Assembly: GCA_024226935.1 (NCBI GenBank)
Contig: JAAELK010000509.1
Location: forward strand, 62,001 to 126,000
From: Desulfobacteraceae bacterium
GTDB lineage: Bacteria > Desulfobacterota > Desulfobacteria > Desulfobacterales > Desulfobacteraceae
DNA length: 64,000 nucleotides
Direction of reading: 5' to 3'
Positions 27,389-38,200 of the stretch are shown here, one piece after another (position 1 is the first letter of the stretch; every line of letters starts with the position of its first letter). The notes under the pieces are model-generated. The model had not been told where the DNA came from. It saw only the letters and a list, made by a program, of their open reading frames with translations, and did no database searches. A program made the position numbers and the translations under genes.

Positions 27389-27661
27389 TTATCTTCTCTT
27401 GGACGCCTTGATTGGATTGATTTTCTGTTTTTTAGCAGATTCAGCAATCTTAACATGGGTTGCAACATTGCAATTTCCATTTTTCCATTTAAGTGAGGGA
27501 TCTGGAGCTGCGGCACAATAGGTGCCAGTCTTTAACTCAGAAGCTCTCTGACATCCCTTACATTGATCGACTATCGGCAGGCAATGGCCTTCATTATAAC
27601 CGCAACCCTTTGCTGTCATCAATACACACTCATCGCCTTCTCTTACTGTTGTACAAATCAT
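27389..27661 (-). CDS. PxxKW-family cysteine-rich small protein
   Basis: A 90-residue protein with nine cysteines, several in CxxC or spaced pairs (CGYNEGHC, CKGCQ, YCAAAPDPSLKWKNGNC). It contains the PDPSLKW motif that names the PxxKW family, small proteins largely restricted to deltaproteobacteria. The pattern suggests a metal or Fe-S site; the function is unknown. The C-terminus is basic (KKQKINPIKASKRR). It has its own AGGA ribosome site and terminator and so is monocistronic. Confidence 0.8.
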   Translation of the reverse strand: MICTTVREGDECVLMTAKGCGYNEGHCLPIVDQCKGCQRASELKTGTYCAAAPDPSLKWKNGNCNVATHVKIAESAKKQKINPIKASKRR

Positions 27662-27858
27662 AATAAAAAATCCTGTTATTTTGAATTTATAAAATCAAAG
27701 ATACCAAAGCGTTTCTTTGGCACCATTATTTATTTTTTTTACCTTGAATTCAAGGACTATAAACCTTGAACAAGTATCACAAGATAGAGATTGTGTCAAT
27801 CAATGTTTTATTCAGGAGAAAAATTCCATAACCATGCTCTCCAAAAAAAACAAAAAAT

Positions 27859-29229
27859 TTATTTTGATTCAAGAAGTTCACTTATGGGACAGTTATCATT
27901 TGTGAAACAAAAAATTTTAGTTTCCAGATTTTTATAAAATGGATTAAAAGTTCCCCGGCGCAGGTAATCATAATTCAAGTGAAGACTGTCTTTGAGACCA
28001 TTAACATTTTTTTCTCCAAAAATATTATTGTTTTTGTTTGTCTGGCAGCCATTAAATTCTTGAACCGTTTTGTTTTTATCATAGGCCTTACAATTATGAT
28101 ATTTTCCATAAACACCGTAGTGTGGATCTTCCGGACTCATGGATACAGCTATATGGGACAGATTCAGGGTTTTAAAACCAGGCTTAATATCAGCAAGCCC
28201 AACCTCTATAATATTATCACACATCAGCCCTGGGGTATCCTTTGGGTTTATCCCGGAATTTACAGTCGGATCAATGGATTGGTACCAGATCAGGACACGC
28301 CGTTTAACATCGGTCGGATAACAAAAAAATTTTCTTGCCGCCTCGGCATCGATGGTTGCATCATCAGCGCTCACAGCCATCAACACAGGAACATCAAGGG
28401 CATATTCAGGACCGTCCATGCCCTGGGTCAATTCATAAAATTGTGCCCCTGCATTAAAAGAAAAGGATTCATAACGGGCCGCATCCCTTTCTTTAAATTT
28501 TGTCGCCCAGTCCATAACCCACGCAACCATCGGCGCCAGGCCAGCTACAGCGGATTTAGCTTTCACTGCCACAGACAACAAAACCAACCCCTTGATTTTA
28601 TCTTCCCGCAATTTCCCGCTTTCCACAGGAGTTTTTTTCATATAATTTATAATAAGAGATGTTCCAGTGGAAAAACCCACCAGATACAGATCCGATATTG
28701 ATTTATCCTTCCTAAAACTATTTACCCCATAATCAACGATGCGTTCCCAGTCCTTGTATCTCATTTTCAGTGAATCTCCTGGAATGGTACCATGACCTGG
28801 CAGCAAAACAGCCCGAATAAGTGCGCATGGATATTCACGGCTCAACGAATCACTAATACTACGCATCAGATAAGGAGAATCTGTCAAACCGTGAATAAGA
28901 AGAAAACCCTTCCCAGCTCCCCTTGAAACATCCAAACATCTGTCACTATCAAATTCAGGCACTTGAAACGGACTACGCATCGCTGCCGCTTCTTGATCTG
29001 TATAACCACCCAGGTATGATCGTTTTTCCAACCCGGGACGCAATTTATTCAGTATCTGCTCAATATTTTCACGGCTTTTTCTCACATATTGTGTAAATTC
29101 CACACCAGTTTCCGGAACAAAAGCGGCTCTACCCGTCGGTCTTAACAAAGGATCGGTATTAGAACATGCACTTAAAACAAAAAAAACACACCCAACACAT
29201 AAAATTATTTTTATTTTTGATATAACCAT
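27859..29229 (-). CDS. Alpha/beta-hydrolase lipoprotein
   Basis: A 456-residue exported lipoprotein with an alpha/beta hydrolase fold. The N-terminus is a lipoprotein signal with lipobox LSAC, so Cys at about residue 22 would be acylated. The oxyanion region is FLLIHGLTDSPYLMRS, the nucleophile elbow is LVGFSTGTSL with Ser as nucleophile, and a candidate acid and His lie in AVSADDATIDAEA and LNLSHIAVSMSPED. It resembles esterases or monoacylglycerol lipases. The substrate is unknown. An AGGGAGAT site supports the ATG at 29229. It is a single gene. Confidence 0.85.
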   Translation of the reverse strand: MVISKIKIILCVGCVFFVLSACSNTDPLLRPTGRAAFVPETGVEFTQYVRKSRENIEQILNKLRPGLEKRSYLGGYTDQEAAAMRSPFQVPEFDSDRCLDVSRGAGKGFLLIHGLTDSPYLMRSISDSLSREYPCALIRAVLLPGHGTIPGDSLKMRYKDWERIVDYGVNSFRKDKSISDLYLVGFSTGTSLIINYMKKTPVESGKLREDKIKGLVLLSVAVKAKSAVAGLAPMVAWVMDWATKFKERDAARYESFSFNAGAQFYELTQGMDGPEYALDVPVLMAVSADDATIDAEAARKFFCYPTDVKRRVLIWYQSIDPTVNSGINPKDTPGLMCDNIIEVGLADIKPGFKTLNLSHIAVSMSPEDPHYGVYGKYHNCKAYDKNKTVQEFNGCQTNKNNNIFGEKNVNGLKDSLHLNYDYLRRGTFNPFYKNLETKIFCFTNDNCPISELLESK

Positions 29230-29450
29230 TAAATTATCTCCCTTATTACTTGTAACTGCAATCTATAGAAAACCAACAATTTTTAACTTCTGCATATTCA
29301 GCGGTCTCCCTTTTGAAAAATATTATGGGAAATATTTACTTATATTATTACGAAGTTGTCAAGAACTGAGGTATCCATTAATTTTTAAATATTTGATGTA
29401 TAGGCCCATATATATTATTGTAATACAATAACCAACAAAAAAGGACCACC

Positions 29451-29924
29451 ATGGGAACATCATTTCAAGATCAGCTCCTTAAATCAGGGCTTGTTAATAA
29501 AAAACAGGTTAAAAAGGCTAAACATCAAAAACTTACCAATCGCAAAAAAAATCAAGGACAAAAACTTTCCCCCGAAATAAATAAAACATTACAAGACAAA
29601 CTGGCCAAAGAAAAACTTAACCAGGAGCTCAACAAAAAACTCAACAAAGAAAAACAAAGACTTGAAAACCTGGCACAAGTGAGACAATTCATTGTAACAA
29701 ACCGTTTGGATCTGGATAATTGCGATGACCCATACTACTTTGCCCAAGGCAAAAAAATCAAAAAATTGTTTGTTAATGAAATTATAGCTAAAAAACTAAG
29801 TTGCGGGCAACTAGGGATTGTCAAGCTTGATGACTGTTTTGAGATTGTGCCGGCCAAAGTGGCCAATCAGATTGCCGACCGTGATCAGGAGGCCTTAATA
29901 ATTCTACATAAACCAGAAAAATAA
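29451..29924 (+). CDS. DUF2058 (YaiL-type) nucleoprotein
   Basis: A 157-residue protein of the DUF2058 family. The N-terminal half is highly charged and helical (MGTSFQDQLLKSGLVNKKQVKK, then a Lys/Glu/Asn-rich stretch). The C-terminal half carries the conserved core RQFIVTNRLDLDNCDDPYYFAQ, followed by VNEIIAKKLSCGQLGIV. Members are described as polynucleotide-associated; the precise role is unknown. It is a single gene. Confidence 0.83.
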   Translation: MGTSFQDQLLKSGLVNKKQVKKAKHQKLTNRKKNQGQKLSPEINKTLQDKLAKEKLNQELNKKLNKEKQRLENLAQVRQFIVTNRLDLDNCDDPYYFAQGKKIKKLFVNEIIAKKLSCGQLGIVKLDDCFEIVPAKVANQIADRDQEALIILHKPEK

Positions 29925-30056
29925 CAAACATATATATTTTCACCCACTATACTTCCATTTTTCTATGGGAAAAAACCCTGGACTGGAGTATAATCACATC
30001 AAATAAATTAAATATAGAATGCCCATTAATTTTAACAATTAACGAAACGACATATT

Positions 30057-31040
30057 ATGATCATTGAGAATGCTAAAGAAGTTTTAAAGACGGAAGCCGA
30101 TAGCATCTTGAGTCTTATCGACAAAATAGATGGATCATTTGAAAAACTTATAAAAGATATTTGCCAATCCAGGGGAAGGGTCATCATCACAGGGATCGGA
30201 AAATCAGGGCACATCGGCAGAAAGATTGCCGCCACCCTGAGCAGCACCGGAACCAATGCATTATTTCTCCACCCGGTGGAAGCGGTTCACGGAGACTTAG
30301 GGATGGTAAGCCGTGACGATGTTGTCATTGCCATATCCAATAGTGGAGAAACCAATGAATTAAATCAATTGCTTCCAGTAATCCAGGATGTTGGTTGTCG
30401 ACTGGCCGGATTCACAGGAAACCTGTCATCCACCATGGCAGGATTTTGCGATCTTGTCATTGATACGGGCGTCAAAAAAGAAGCCTGCCCCCTTAACATG
30501 GCCCCCACCTCCAGCACTACAGCACAGCTGGCCATGGGAGATGCCATGGCCGTGGCACTTATCCACGAAAAAAAATTCAAAAAAAGCGACTTTATGAAAT
30601 CCCACCCGGGCGGGGCTCTGGGTCAAAGACTTTCCTGCAAAGTCGGAGAATTCATGTTTAAGGCGTCTACTATCCCCTATATAACAACGGGCTGCACCAT
30701 GGATATGGCCGTTAAAGAAATGGATAAATTCAAATTGGGAGCTGTAATTGTCTTAAATAAAGATCAACAGCTTGTGGGCATTATTACAGATGGAGATATC
30801 CGGCATTGTGTTGCTGTCGGCACCCTGGAGTTTGGAAAAATTGCCGTGGAAAAGATCATGACAGGAACTCCCCATTGTTTAAACATCGATTCCTTTCTCT
30901 ATGATGCACTGAACCTGATGGAAAAATACGAGATAACAGTTTTGCCTATTGTTAATCAAAACAACAAACTGGAAGGAATTTTACATTTACATGATATTCT
31001 TGGCAAAGGATCCTTTAAATTTAATGGAGGCAGTCAATGA
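30057..31040 (+). CDS. kdsD: D-arabinose-5-phosphate isomerase (KdsD/KpsF family)
   Basis: Converts ribulose-5-phosphate to arabinose-5-phosphate for Kdo and lipopolysaccharide synthesis. Residues of about 35-170 form a SIS sugar-isomerase domain (VIITGIGKSGHIGRKIAATL, ISNSGETNELNQLLP, then FMKSHPGGALGQRL). Two CBS repeats follow (about 205-325). The length of 327 is typical. The last 4 nt overlap the phosphofructokinase start, so the two sugar-phosphate enzymes are coupled. kdsC and lpt genes, which often follow kdsD, are absent here. Confidence 0.93.
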   Translation: MIIENAKEVLKTEADSILSLIDKIDGSFEKLIKDICQSRGRVIITGIGKSGHIGRKIAATLSSTGTNALFLHPVEAVHGDLGMVSRDDVVIAISNSGETNELNQLLPVIQDVGCRLAGFTGNLSSTMAGFCDLVIDTGVKKEACPLNMAPTSSTTAQLAMGDAMAVALIHEKKFKKSDFMKSHPGGALGQRLSCKVGEFMFKASTIPYITTGCTMDMAVKEMDKFKLGAVIVLNKDQQLVGIITDGDIRHCVAVGTLEFGKIAVEKIMTGTPHCLNIDSFLYDALNLMEKYEITVLPIVNQNNKLEGILHLHDILGKGSFKFNGGSQ

Positions 31041-32365
31041 ACATCGATGATTTTGGCACAAAAATTTCAGTTCTTGGTGAAGCAAAAATTGATTCCCCCC
31101 TGAAAAGCCACGGCCTTCCGGGGGAAACAGGCACCAGGTTTATTACCGATGATTCAAGGGTTTCCGTAAATGTTCAGATAGAAACCCTGAAGGGTTTTAT
31201 TGGGAAAAAACAACCCCCACCCAGCTTTGAACAGGCGGGACCCAGAGAAAAAATTTATTTTGATCCCAGCAAACTTAAATGTGCTATCAGCACCTGTGGA
31301 GGACTTTGCCCCGGACTCAATGATATTATCCGTTCCATTGTCCTTGAACTCTATCACATCTACCGTGTGACAAATATATACGGTATCCGTCATGGCCTCC
31401 AGGGTTTTGTTCCCGATTATGGCCATGATATCATGGAACTGAACCCGAAAAGTGTTTCCGGTATCCAGGATAAAGGCGGATCCATCCTGGGATCTTCCCG
31501 GGGCACCCAGGACATCGACACGGTGGTGGACTGCCTCGAGAGAATGAATGTGGGAATTTTATTCATGGTAGGAGGAGACGGCACCCTGATGGCATCCAAA
31601 AGGATAGCCGATGAAATTCTGAAAAGAGGATTAAAAATATCAGTAATCTGCATACCCAAAACCATTGATAATGATATCTTTTTAGTCTCCCGTTCATTTG
31701 GGTTTGATACAGCCGTTGATGTGGCAACTCTAGCCATTAAAGGAGCCCATAATGAGGCGGCGGCTTACCCCAATGGTATCGGCCTGATAAAGCTTATGGG
31801 AAGACACTCGGGATTTTTAGCAGCAACGGCCGCCCTTGCCCAGCAGGACGCCAATTTTGTACTGATTCCGGAAGTGGACATTTTTCTCGATGGAAAAACA
31901 GGATTTTTACAGGCCCTTGAAAACAGAATCAAACAAAGAAAACATGCGGTGATCATCGTGGCAGAAGGAGCCGGTCAAAATTTTTTCGATGACCAGGAAG
32001 ACCAGTATGATGCCTCGGGGAATGTGGTACTCAAAGATATAGGCATTTATTTAAAAGATAAGATTACCAAATATTTTAATGAAAAGGCTATCCCAATATC
32101 CCTTAAATACATCGATCCCAGCTATATCATCCGTAGCCTTCCTGCCAATGCCAATGACAGTGTTTTTTGCGGCTTTTTAGGAAGAGATGCCGTCCATGCC
32201 GGCATGGCAGGAAAAACAAACCTTTTGATCAGTTTCTGGAACAACCACTATATCCATGTACCCATGGAAGCCTCGGCCGGCAAGCGCAAAAAACTGGATA
32301 CCAGGGGAAGATTATGGCAATCTGTCCTGGAGACCACCGGTCAAAACACGTTTTTTAATGACTGA
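31037..32365 (+). CDS. 6-phosphofructokinase, ATP-type by signature
   Basis: Phosphorylates fructose-6-phosphate. The 442-residue protein belongs to the long PFK clade seen in spirochaetes and deltaproteobacteria. Motifs are CGGLCPGLNDIIRSIV, MVGGDGTLMAS, PKTIDNDI and MGRHSGFLAA. GGDG rather than GGDD at the phosphate site, together with IDND, indicates ATP rather than pyrophosphate as donor; this is family knowledge, not proof. An N-terminal extension of about 80 residues precedes the core. It is coupled to kdsD and overlaps the convergent lipoprotein gene by 11 nt. Confidence 0.9.
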   Translation: MNIDDFGTKISVLGEAKIDSPLKSHGLPGETGTRFITDDSRVSVNVQIETLKGFIGKKQPPPSFEQAGPREKIYFDPSKLKCAISTCGGLCPGLNDIIRSIVLELYHIYRVTNIYGIRHGLQGFVPDYGHDIMELNPKSVSGIQDKGGSILGSSRGTQDIDTVVDCLERMNVGILFMVGGDGTLMASKRIADEILKRGLKISVICIPKTIDNDIFLVSRSFGFDTAVDVATLAIKGAHNEAAAYPNGIGLIKLMGRHSGFLAATAALAQQDANFVLIPEVDIFLDGKTGFLQALENRIKQRKHAVIIVAEGAGQNFFDDQEDQYDASGNVVLKDIGIYLKDKITKYFNEKAIPISLKYIDPSYIIRSLPANANDSVFCGFLGRDAVHAGMAGKTNLLISFWNNHYIHVPMEASAGKRKKLDTRGRLWQSVLETTGQNTFFND

Positions 32366-34031
32366 TCTCCTTGAATTTTCCTTTTTTAACGGTGAGCAAA
32401 AACAGTTCCTTATGGGGGCTGCCGGTCTTATCAAAAATTGTATTCCCGGTTGCGCCTTCAAAGATCCGGGTTCCCTGGAGTACATTTTTCAGGCTTTGTC
32501 TTGAGTCGACATCATCACCCATGGCAGCCTTAAATAGAATGTTAACTGTGTCATAGGCAATGGCCTCAAGAAACCCTGGGCGGGTTCCGTAGAGCTCATT
32601 AAATTTTTTTTCGAATCTGGCTGTGATCGGATTTTTACTGTTTCCGAAGTATCCATCGGTGATCACAGCCTTTTTATTATACCCTTTTGCGCCGGTCAGC
32701 AAACCTGGTTGGTGCCAGAGATTTGTACCGAGAAGCACCATACCCTTGGCATCATTAAAGGTAAGCTGGGGAAGAATCAGATTTATCCGTGACACGGAAT
32801 CAGGGATAAAAAGAGCTTGAAAATCAATCCTATCTTTCGGTTCAATGGGAATAGCCGACCCCCGGGTAATATCATTTTGTAATTTTTTATTTTGTTCCAG
32901 GGCAACTTGCCTTCCTCCAGATATTTCCGGTATTAAAAAATTGGGGACATGATAATATTCTCCGGTAAGCTTCTTGATAGGGGTAGCAAAATCTGTGTTT
33001 TTTCCATCATAGGATTCAACCCCGACAATCTCCCCGTTAAATTTATTCACAGCATCCCAGAACAACTCCATATACCGCTTACCATACCGTTCATTGGGAT
33101 ATAAAATAGCAACTTTTTTTATGCCAAGCTTTGTAAAAATATAAGATGCCAACGCCTGAACTTGCATTTCGGGGGTAATAAAATTAGAAAAAAGATAATC
33201 TCCCTGGAGGGGAAAATCAGTTTTCTGTGTCAAAGCTATCATAGGGATACCAAGACTTTGAGCCCTACTTCCAGCCTGCTGGATTGCCAATATCGGGCCT
33301 AAAATACCCACTACCTTTTCCTGGTTCAATTCATCAACGCATTCGGCGGCTCTTTCCGGGTTTGACTGGGTATCTTTTATGATAACATGAAAATTTTGGC
33401 CATAGGTTTTTGATAATTCCTGTACGGCCAATTGGATACCCTCCAGGGCTCTTTGTCCGAAAACATGGTATTTTCCCGACAATGGCAATAAACATCCGAT
33501 GGTATTTTTTTTAAATCCTACCAATTTCATGGAAGCCAATAAATCCTGAGCATCTTCAACATAAGCATGATCAGGGTAGGTGGTAACAAAAAGATCCAGT
33601 GTCTTTTCAGCTTCGAGATAATTATTTTGTGCTGCATAGTCCAATCCCAGCCAATAAAGCAAAAGAGCCCGGGGAATACTCAAGTTTTTAATCTGGATAA
33701 ATTCTTCAATAACCTGGGGTTTGGTTTTGGTCAGCACCTTTTCAATACCAGACAAAATTTTCCCCCTGTCCCCGGGCTCTGCCAGGGCCAGGGCCTGATT
33801 ATAGACAAACAAAGCATCCTGATTATTGCCCTGGGCAGAAAACTTAGCAGCTTCCGCCATGAGAATCTGATGCAATGAAACATATTTTTCCAGGGATTTG
33901 TCTCCTTGAACAAAAGAGTTATCATAGAGATGTTTTACGGGAGCCTTTGCGCATCCCCACAAGCCGATAACAATAGTAATGATCAGAAGGTAACAGATTT
34001 GATTCAAGATAACCGTTAATTTTTTATTCAT
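32355..34031 (-). CDS. LppC/LpoA-like lipoprotein with TPR and periplasmic-binding domain
   Basis: An exported lipoprotein with signal and lipobox LWGC. Residues of about 45-165 are TPR-like helices. Residues of about 175-555 form a type I periplasmic-binding domain (NTIGCLLPLSGKYHVFGQRA, then VVGILGPILAIQQAGSRA). This combination resembles LpoA and the YraM/LppC family, known as activators of penicillin-binding protein 1A, and also branched amino-acid binding proteins. I chose the ATG at 34031 (MNKKLTV) over a TTG at 34043. No ABC permease lies nearby, which favours the LppC role. Confidence 0.82.
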   Translation of the reverse strand: MNKKLTVILNQICYLLIITIVIGLWGCAKAPVKHLYDNSFVQGDKSLEKYVSLHQILMAEAAKFSAQGNNQDALFVYNQALALAEPGDRGKILSGIEKVLTKTKPQVIEEFIQIKNLSIPRALLLYWLGLDYAAQNNYLEAEKTLDLFVTTYPDHAYVEDAQDLLASMKLVGFKKNTIGCLLPLSGKYHVFGQRALEGIQLAVQELSKTYGQNFHVIIKDTQSNPERAAECVDELNQEKVVGILGPILAIQQAGSRAQSLGIPMIALTQKTDFPLQGDYLFSNFITPEMQVQALASYIFTKLGIKKVAILYPNERYGKRYMELFWDAVNKFNGEIVGVESYDGKNTDFATPIKKLTGEYYHVPNFLIPEISGGRQVALEQNKKLQNDITRGSAIPIEPKDRIDFQALFIPDSVSRINLILPQLTFNDAKGMVLLGTNLWHQPGLLTGAKGYNKKAVITDGYFGNSKNPITARFEKKFNELYGTRPGFLEAIAYDTVNILFKAAMGDDVDSRQSLKNVLQGTRIFEGATGNTIFDKTGSPHKELFLLTVKKGKFKEISH

Positions 34032-34076
34032 TTTTTTTCGCAAATATTATTATATTAATAGGTACAATATATAATG

Positions 34077-34097
34077 AAAGCCATACATCCAGGCTTT
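34077..34097 (-). terminator. Weak hairpin between miaA and the LppC-like gene
   Basis: AAAGCC (34077-34082) and GGCTTT (34092-34097) form a 6-bp stem with a 9-nt loop. Read on the minus strand it is followed by a T/A-rich tract without a clean T-run. It could end miaA transcription only partially. Confidence 0.35.
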
Positions 34098-34127
34098 TAA
34101 GTGTCCAACTATATGTAAAATTATAAG

Positions 34128-35039
34128 TTATGTCAAAAATTCTTTTATCAGGGAAATTGCATTATCTATCTGTGAGGATTCAAGCCAGATCAAATCCGGT
34201 TCTTTGTTAAACCAGGTAAATTGTCTTTTGGCATAACGACGGGTATCCCTTTTCAAAAGCCCAATTGCTTCATCAAAATCAACTTCCCCTTTTAGAAACA
34301 TGCCCATGTGTCGGTACCCGATAGATTGCATGGGTTTAAGATCCAGTGAATACCCTTTATCAACCAGGCAATTAACCTCATTGAGCAACCCCTGGTTGAT
34401 CATAATATCAACCCGCTGGTTAATTCTTTCATATAATTTTTTCCGGTCCATATAAAGCCCTATGGTCAGACTTTTATATCTGGATTCTTCAAAATTATGA
34501 ACCTTTTGTTTGGCAGAAATAGTCTGACCCGTTGTTATAAAAACTTCAAGAGCCCGAATCAGCCTGAAACTATCATTGGGATGAATTTTTTCAGCTGCAC
34601 CAGGGTCACATATTTTTAATTGATCATGGAGAAATAAGTTGCCTTTTTCTTTATGAATACGAGTCAAATCAACCAGAGTTTTTTCACACACCGGCTGGGC
34701 CCTGAAGAGCCCATGGAGCAAAGCCCGAATGTAAAGACCGGTACCTCCGGCAATTATGGGAAGCTTATCCTTTTTGAAAAGAGACTCAATTGCCCGATCT
34801 GCCTTAGTGGCATAAAGGCCCGCATCAAACTCCTCTTTAGGATCCAGAAAACCGATCAGATGATGGGGAGCCATTTTTAATTCATCCGAATTGGGTTTGG
34901 CCGTGCCAATATCCATATGTTTATATATCTGCATGGAATCAGCCCCAATTATTTCTCCATTAAAATGGCGGGCAATGGCAATGGCAAAATTGGTCTTGCC
35001 TATACCTGTGGGACCACAGATGGTTATGATTTTTTTCAT
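34128..35039 (-). CDS. miaA: tRNA dimethylallyltransferase MiaA
   Basis: Adds a dimethylallyl group to A37 of tRNAs that read UNN codons. The P-loop is ICGPTGIGKTNFA and other family motifs are GADSMQIYKHMDIGTAKP, PIIAGGTGLYIRALL and the C-terminal RYAKRQFTWF. I chose the ATG at 35039 (MKKIITICGPTG); the frame extends to a TTG at 35069, which adds 10 residues outside the family core. It is a single gene on the minus strand, divergent from the hdrA operon. Confidence 0.94.
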   Translation of the reverse strand: MKKIITICGPTGIGKTNFAIAIARHFNGEIIGADSMQIYKHMDIGTAKPNSDELKMAPHHLIGFLDPKEEFDAGLYATKADRAIESLFKKDKLPIIAGGTGLYIRALLHGLFRAQPVCEKTLVDLTRIHKEKGNLFLHDQLKICDPGAAEKIHPNDSFRLIRALEVFITTGQTISAKQKVHNFEESRYKSLTIGLYMDRKKLYERINQRVDIMINQGLLNEVNCLVDKGYSLDLKPMQSIGYRHMGMFLKGEVDFDEAIGLLKRDTRRYAKRQFTWFNKEPDLIWLESSQIDNAISLIKEFLT

Positions 35040-35100
35040 GGGGAAAGTTGTGTTTAACCTTTTATTCAATAATAGTTGACAACATTTAACAGAAAGCTTT

Positions 35101-35146
35101 ATAACATAGTTTTTTCATTAATAAAAATTAATAAAAGCTATGTTAT
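35101..35146. promoter_or_regulatory. Inverted repeat upstream of the hdrA-flx operon
   Basis: ATAACATAG (35101-35109) and CTATGTTAT (35138-35146) are perfect 9-bp inverted arms separated by 28 AT-rich bases. It lies in the divergent miaA/hdrA region, about 90 bp before hdrA. A TATAAT at 35194-35199 is a possible -10 box for hdrA, without a clear -35. It may be an operator; no regulator is identified. Confidence 0.4.
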
Positions 35147-35232
35147 ACGCTACGTACAAAAATGATTATTATGAAAAACGCAATTTTAATTGATATAATT
35201 TGTTTTATGATTAGAAATAGGAGAGAATGACA

Positions 35233-38200
35233 ATGAATTTTAAAAAAACCGGATCTGTAGTGGTGATTGGTGGCGGTATCTCCGGCATGCTTTCAGCTCT
35301 TGATCTCGCAAATTCCGGATTTTATGTTTATTTGGTGGAAAAAGGCCCTTCAATCGGCGGCGTGATGTCCCAGCTGGACAAGACTTTTCCGACAAATGAC
35401 TGCGCAATGTGAATTATCTCACCTACACTGGTCGAGGTCGGCCGGCATTTAAACATCGAACTTTTAACCCTTTCTGAGGTTAAAAACGTCACAGGTGAAA
35501 AAGGTAATTTTCAAGTTGAAATCCTTAAAAAACCCCGGTATGTAAAAGAGGATTTATGCGTTGGCTGCGGGGTCTGCACTGAAAAGTGCCCCGGCAAATT
35601 TGAGGATCAATATAATGCTAATCTTGTCAAACGAACTGCCATTTATGTGGAGTATCCCCAGGCAGTTCCCCTCAAATACGGCATAAACCCCGAGGTCTGT
35701 CTAAAACTGACAAAAGACAAATGCGGGACCTGTGAAGAGGTCTGTCCTGCAAATGCCATTGATTACACCCAAACACAAGAAACAATCACTCTGGATGCCG
35801 GGGCTATTATTTTTTCCCCGGGCTTCAAGCCCTTTGATCCTTCTAAATTTGACAATTATCAATATGTCAATTATCCCAACGTGATCACCTCCATGGAATT
35901 TGAAAGAATTCTATCTGCATCTGGTCCCACCATGGGTCATGTCACCACCTTTCCAAAACTGCCCGCAAAACCCAAAAAGAAAAAAGATAAATTATTGGCC
36001 AAAAAACGGAAAAGTCCCAAAAGGATTGCCTGGTTTCAGTGCGTAGGCTCCAGGGATATGAACAAGTGTGACAATCCCTATTGTTCTTCTGTCTGCTGTA
36101 TGTATGCGGTGAAAGAGGCCGTTATAGCTAAAGAACACGCCGGTGGAGACTTGGATTGTTCTATCTTTTTCATGGATATGCGAACTCCCGGCAAAGAGTT
36201 TGAAAAATACTACCAGAACGCCAAAGACAAACACGGGATTAACTTTATCCGCTCAAAGGTCCATTCGGTAACAGAAGATCTGGACACCCATGACCTTCAA
36301 ATCAGGTATGTTGATGAGTTGGGACAAATTGTCACAGAAGTTTATGACATGATCGTTCTGTCAGTAGGCCTTGAGATAACACCTGAGACCAAAGAACTTG
36401 CCGATAAGCTTGGCATTGAAATGACCGCCAACGGCTTTTGTAAAACCGATTCCTTTGAACCGGTGGCAACTTCCAGGGATGGTATTTATGTATCCGGGGT
36501 ATTCAACAATCCCAAGGATATCCCGGAATCCGTTCTGGATGCCAGTGCTGCAGCATCTGCTGCCGGGGATGCCCTAAGTGAAGTACGGGACACCATGACA
36601 AAGCAGGTTGCAACAATCCCCGAAACCAATGTGGTGGGTGAAAGACCCAATATCGGTGTCTTTATCTGCGACTGCGGCTCCAATATCAAAGGAGTGGTGG
36701 ATTGTGCCCATGTTACCGAATACGCCAAAAGCCTTCCCTATGTCACCTTTGCCGATGAAAACATGTATGCCTGCAGCCAGGATGCCCAGGATAAAATGGT
36801 CGAGCAAATTAAAGAAAAAAAGCTCAACCGCATCGTGCTGGCTGCCTGTACCCCCAAGACCCATGAACCTTTGTTCCAGGAGACATTGAAAAATGCAGGG
36901 TTAAACAAATACCTGTTTGAAATGACCAATATAAGGAACCATAATTCCTGGGTTCATAAAAACAATCCGGAACTTGCCACTCAAAAGGCCAAAGATCTGG
37001 TCCGCATGGCTGTGGCCAAGGCCGCCCTTGCAGAACCCCTTAAAGAAGAAAAAATTGATGTAAACGCTTCTGTCATGGTAGTTGGAGGAGGCCTTGCCGG
37101 CTTAACGGCAGCAAAAAGCCTTGCCACACAAGGTTATGACACCCATATCATCGAGAAAAAAGACCAGCTTGGTGGAGAAGCATTAAAATTGTTTAAAACC
37201 GCCCAGGGCGAAGACGTGGGTGAAAAAGTAGCCGAGCTTATTGGTGCAATTGAAGCCAATGAAAAGATCACAGTTCACACCGATACCACCCTTGAAAAGG
37301 TGGAAGGATTTGTGGGCAATTTTAAATCTCTCCTTAAAACAGGAGATAAAACCTGCGAACTTGAACACGGGGTGGCTGTCCTTGCCACCGGGGCAAAATC
37401 TTCTGAACCAACCGAGTATGGATTTGGCCAGGATGACAGGATTATCACTGCCCTGGGCCTGGACAAACGACTCAAGGAAAATGACACCCAACTTGACGCA
37501 ATTAACTCAGCAGTTTTCATCCAATGCGTCGGATCAAGAGAGACTGATCGCCCCTATTGCTCCAGGGTCTGTTGTACCCATTCTGTTGACAATGCCATTT
37601 TATTGAAGACAAGAAAACCTTCCATGGACGTGTTTATCCTTTACAGAGATATTCGGACCTATGGTGAACGTGAGTTATTATACAAAGAAGCAAGAGAACT
37701 CGGGGTCATTTTTATCCGATACGAAGTTGATAAAAAACCTGTGGTAGTCATCGAAAAAGACAAGATTAAAATTTCATTGAATGACCATGTTTTGAACCAG
37801 CCCGTCACTCTGGAAACTGATCTTTTAACACTGGCGGCTGCCATTGTTCCCAGAAAAGATGAGAAACTTGCCAATTTCTTTAAAGTACCCTTAAATGACG
37901 AGGGATTTTTTATTGAAAAACACGCAAAATTAGGTCCTGCCGAATTTGCAACTGCCGGGGTCTTTGTGGCAGGGGCCGGTCACTATCCTAAACCTGTCAA
38001 TGAAGCAATTACCCAGGGAAGAGCTGCTGCCTCAAGGGCCGCAACCCTTCTTTCCAAAAAGGATAACCTGTTTACCAGTGGTACCATCGCCAATGTTAAT
38101 GTAGAAAAATGCAGCACCTGTGGTGTCTGCATATCCATTTGCCCCTATTCGGCACCACGATTTATAACCGAGGGACGTTTTGAAGGAAAAGCAGACATCA

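Noticed and set aside
27979-28701. 240-codon plus-strand frame opposite the lipoprotein hydrolase
   Set aside because: It is antisense to a clear alpha/beta hydrolase, has no ribosome site and no family similarity.
35410-35412. TGA read as a true stop or frameshift in hdrA
   Set aside because: Homology continues in the same frame on both sides, the codon sits on a conserved Cys and a SECIS-like hairpin follows, so recoding is the simpler explanation.
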